From: Patagioenas fasciata
Lineage: Eukaryota > Chordata > Aves > Columbiformes > Columbidae
Assembly: GCF_037038585.1 (NCBI RefSeq)
Contig: NC_092520.1
Coordinates: 56,324,501-56,388,500, forward strand
Direction of reading: 5' to 3'
Length of the DNA: 64,000 bases
Part shown: positions 62,863 through 64,000 of the stretch, in pieces
Position numbering within the stretch: position 1 is the first letter of the stretch
Layout: each line of letters starts with the position of its first letter
Made by a program: the position numbers and the translations under genes
Notes under the pieces: generated by a model
What the model saw: only the letters and a program-made list of their open reading frames with translations
Told to the model about the DNA's origin: nothing
The model's database searches: none

Positions 62863-64000
62863 GTACGTATGTCCCCTAGATAAAACTGTTTGAATGTGTG
62901 ATTCTGAAAAATAAAACAAAACAAACAACACAAACGCAAGAAAAAAACCAAAAAAACCCCACCAAAAACCAAAACAGCACACCTTTTGCTTAATGAGATC
63001 TCCTCCCTTTGACAGTGGAATATTATGTGAATTCCTTGGGCTTTTAATGATGTACTGCTTAGCAGCATTTCTGTTGCAGCACTTACTGCTTAGTAAACTT
63101 AATTTACATATATTTTACAAAATATGGTCTGACATGCAAACATTTATTTCATTACAAAATAGCTTTTTGGTGCACACGTGTCTCATAGTTGCTTTTCATT
63201 GATACTAATGTGGTGACATATTAATGCCAAATCCTTTTGGATGTCTGGAAAAATTATAAAAATGACTTATAATGAGGAGTATCCTAGAATACAACTAATG
63301 TGGCTCTCTGCTTTCCTTTTATGTAAAAAAGAGCCTGATTTCTGTGACCAATACATGATAACACCTATCAGAAACACTTTGTCTGCTTTCTTTCCGATGT
63401 CTCTGGTTTCTCTAAAACTTCATATTTGTCTTGAATTTAAAGAAATGATTGTCTGCTGGCACTCTTCTTGCCAGTCAACAAAGTTAATTTTGCACACTAA
63501 ATAGCGTGTATATTTCTTTATTAAGAAAATACTGAACTCTGTCAAATATGTATTTTTCATGAATCTTAGATGAAAGCTGAATTAAATTATGTGAGAAAAT
63601 AAAAACTATGTGCTAGGGATAAATTAGGGTTTTAACACAAGTCTCACCCTCATCAGTAGAGGTGGTAATTTTCACTGTTAATGTAAATGTAACTGTCACA
63701 CGGTGACAATCCAGATGAGGTGTCTTTAAACAAACCAACAAAAACCAGAGAGGGAAACCTTGCAGTGAAACATGAGAGCATTAAAGTTTTAAATGGTCTA
63801 GAAAAATACTTCCTAAAAGGGTTTTTTTGTGAACTTTTCCATAAGGTTTTTAATGTGTTATCTCATGACTAGATGAGTAGAAGCTGAGGTGAAGACAGTT
63901 CTGATTTTGTGGTTTTAGCATCTGTTGAAGTCTAGTTTTAGTTTTCATTCATTAGATTTTACCTTGGTCCACCTAAAGATTGTAACTCTGATCCTTTTCT
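62863..64000 (+). other. IPO5: IPO5 intron 23, 5' part
   Basis: At least 1,138 bp of intron. It opens with an A/C-rich stretch (about 62,908-62,972) made of AAAAC- and AAACC-like units. No further exon or repeat family is seen up to the edge. Confidence 0.85.

Overview
The window is vertebrate and almost certainly avian. It carries several 5'-truncated CR1 LINEs on both strands, including copies ending in the short ATTCTATG-like repeats of bird CR1 3' ends, and a ~1.1 kb solo LTR whose sequence I recognise from bird genomes (a neoavian host is likely, but that is inference). Introns are short to moderate, and one CpG-island promoter drives a single split housekeeping gene.

Layout: positions 1 to about 26,000 are gene-free, AT-rich intergenic sequence. 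I can support only repeats there: CR1 fragments at 5786-6192 (+), 8567-9245 (-), 10959-11053 (+), 15861-15966 (-) and 26016-26366 (-), and the solo LTR at 12397-13495 (-). A CpG island follows (about 26,520-28,140) with five same-strand CCAAT boxes, GC boxes, a CRE-like site and an E-box. The IPO5 gene (importin 5, karyopherin beta-3, RanBP5) starts at 27291 and runs off the right edge. I place 23 coding exons, encoding about 944 residues. Relative to a family length of about 1,100, roughly 150 C-terminal residues lie beyond position 64,000. All 23 exons join with consistent phases and without frameshift or internal stop.

The encoded protein is a HEAT-repeat nuclear import receptor that carries ribosomal proteins, histones and other cargo into the nucleus and releases them on RanGTP binding. 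Exon 9 encodes an acidic loop (residues about 313-332). Further acidic insertions lie in exons 15, 17 and 21-22.

The best unusual signals are in splicing. Intron 18 reads as a U12-type AT-AC intron, with an ATATCCT donor, a TTCCTTAAT branch site and an AC acceptor. Intron 12 is a 94-bp GC-AG intron with an A15 tract. Three of the four shortest introns (7, 12 and 16) contain no in-frame stop. The promoter has two CCAAT pairs, each with exactly 31-bp spacing. I found no CRISPR array, operon, RNA gene or wholly new system; the window is a conventional bird gene locus with some notable details.
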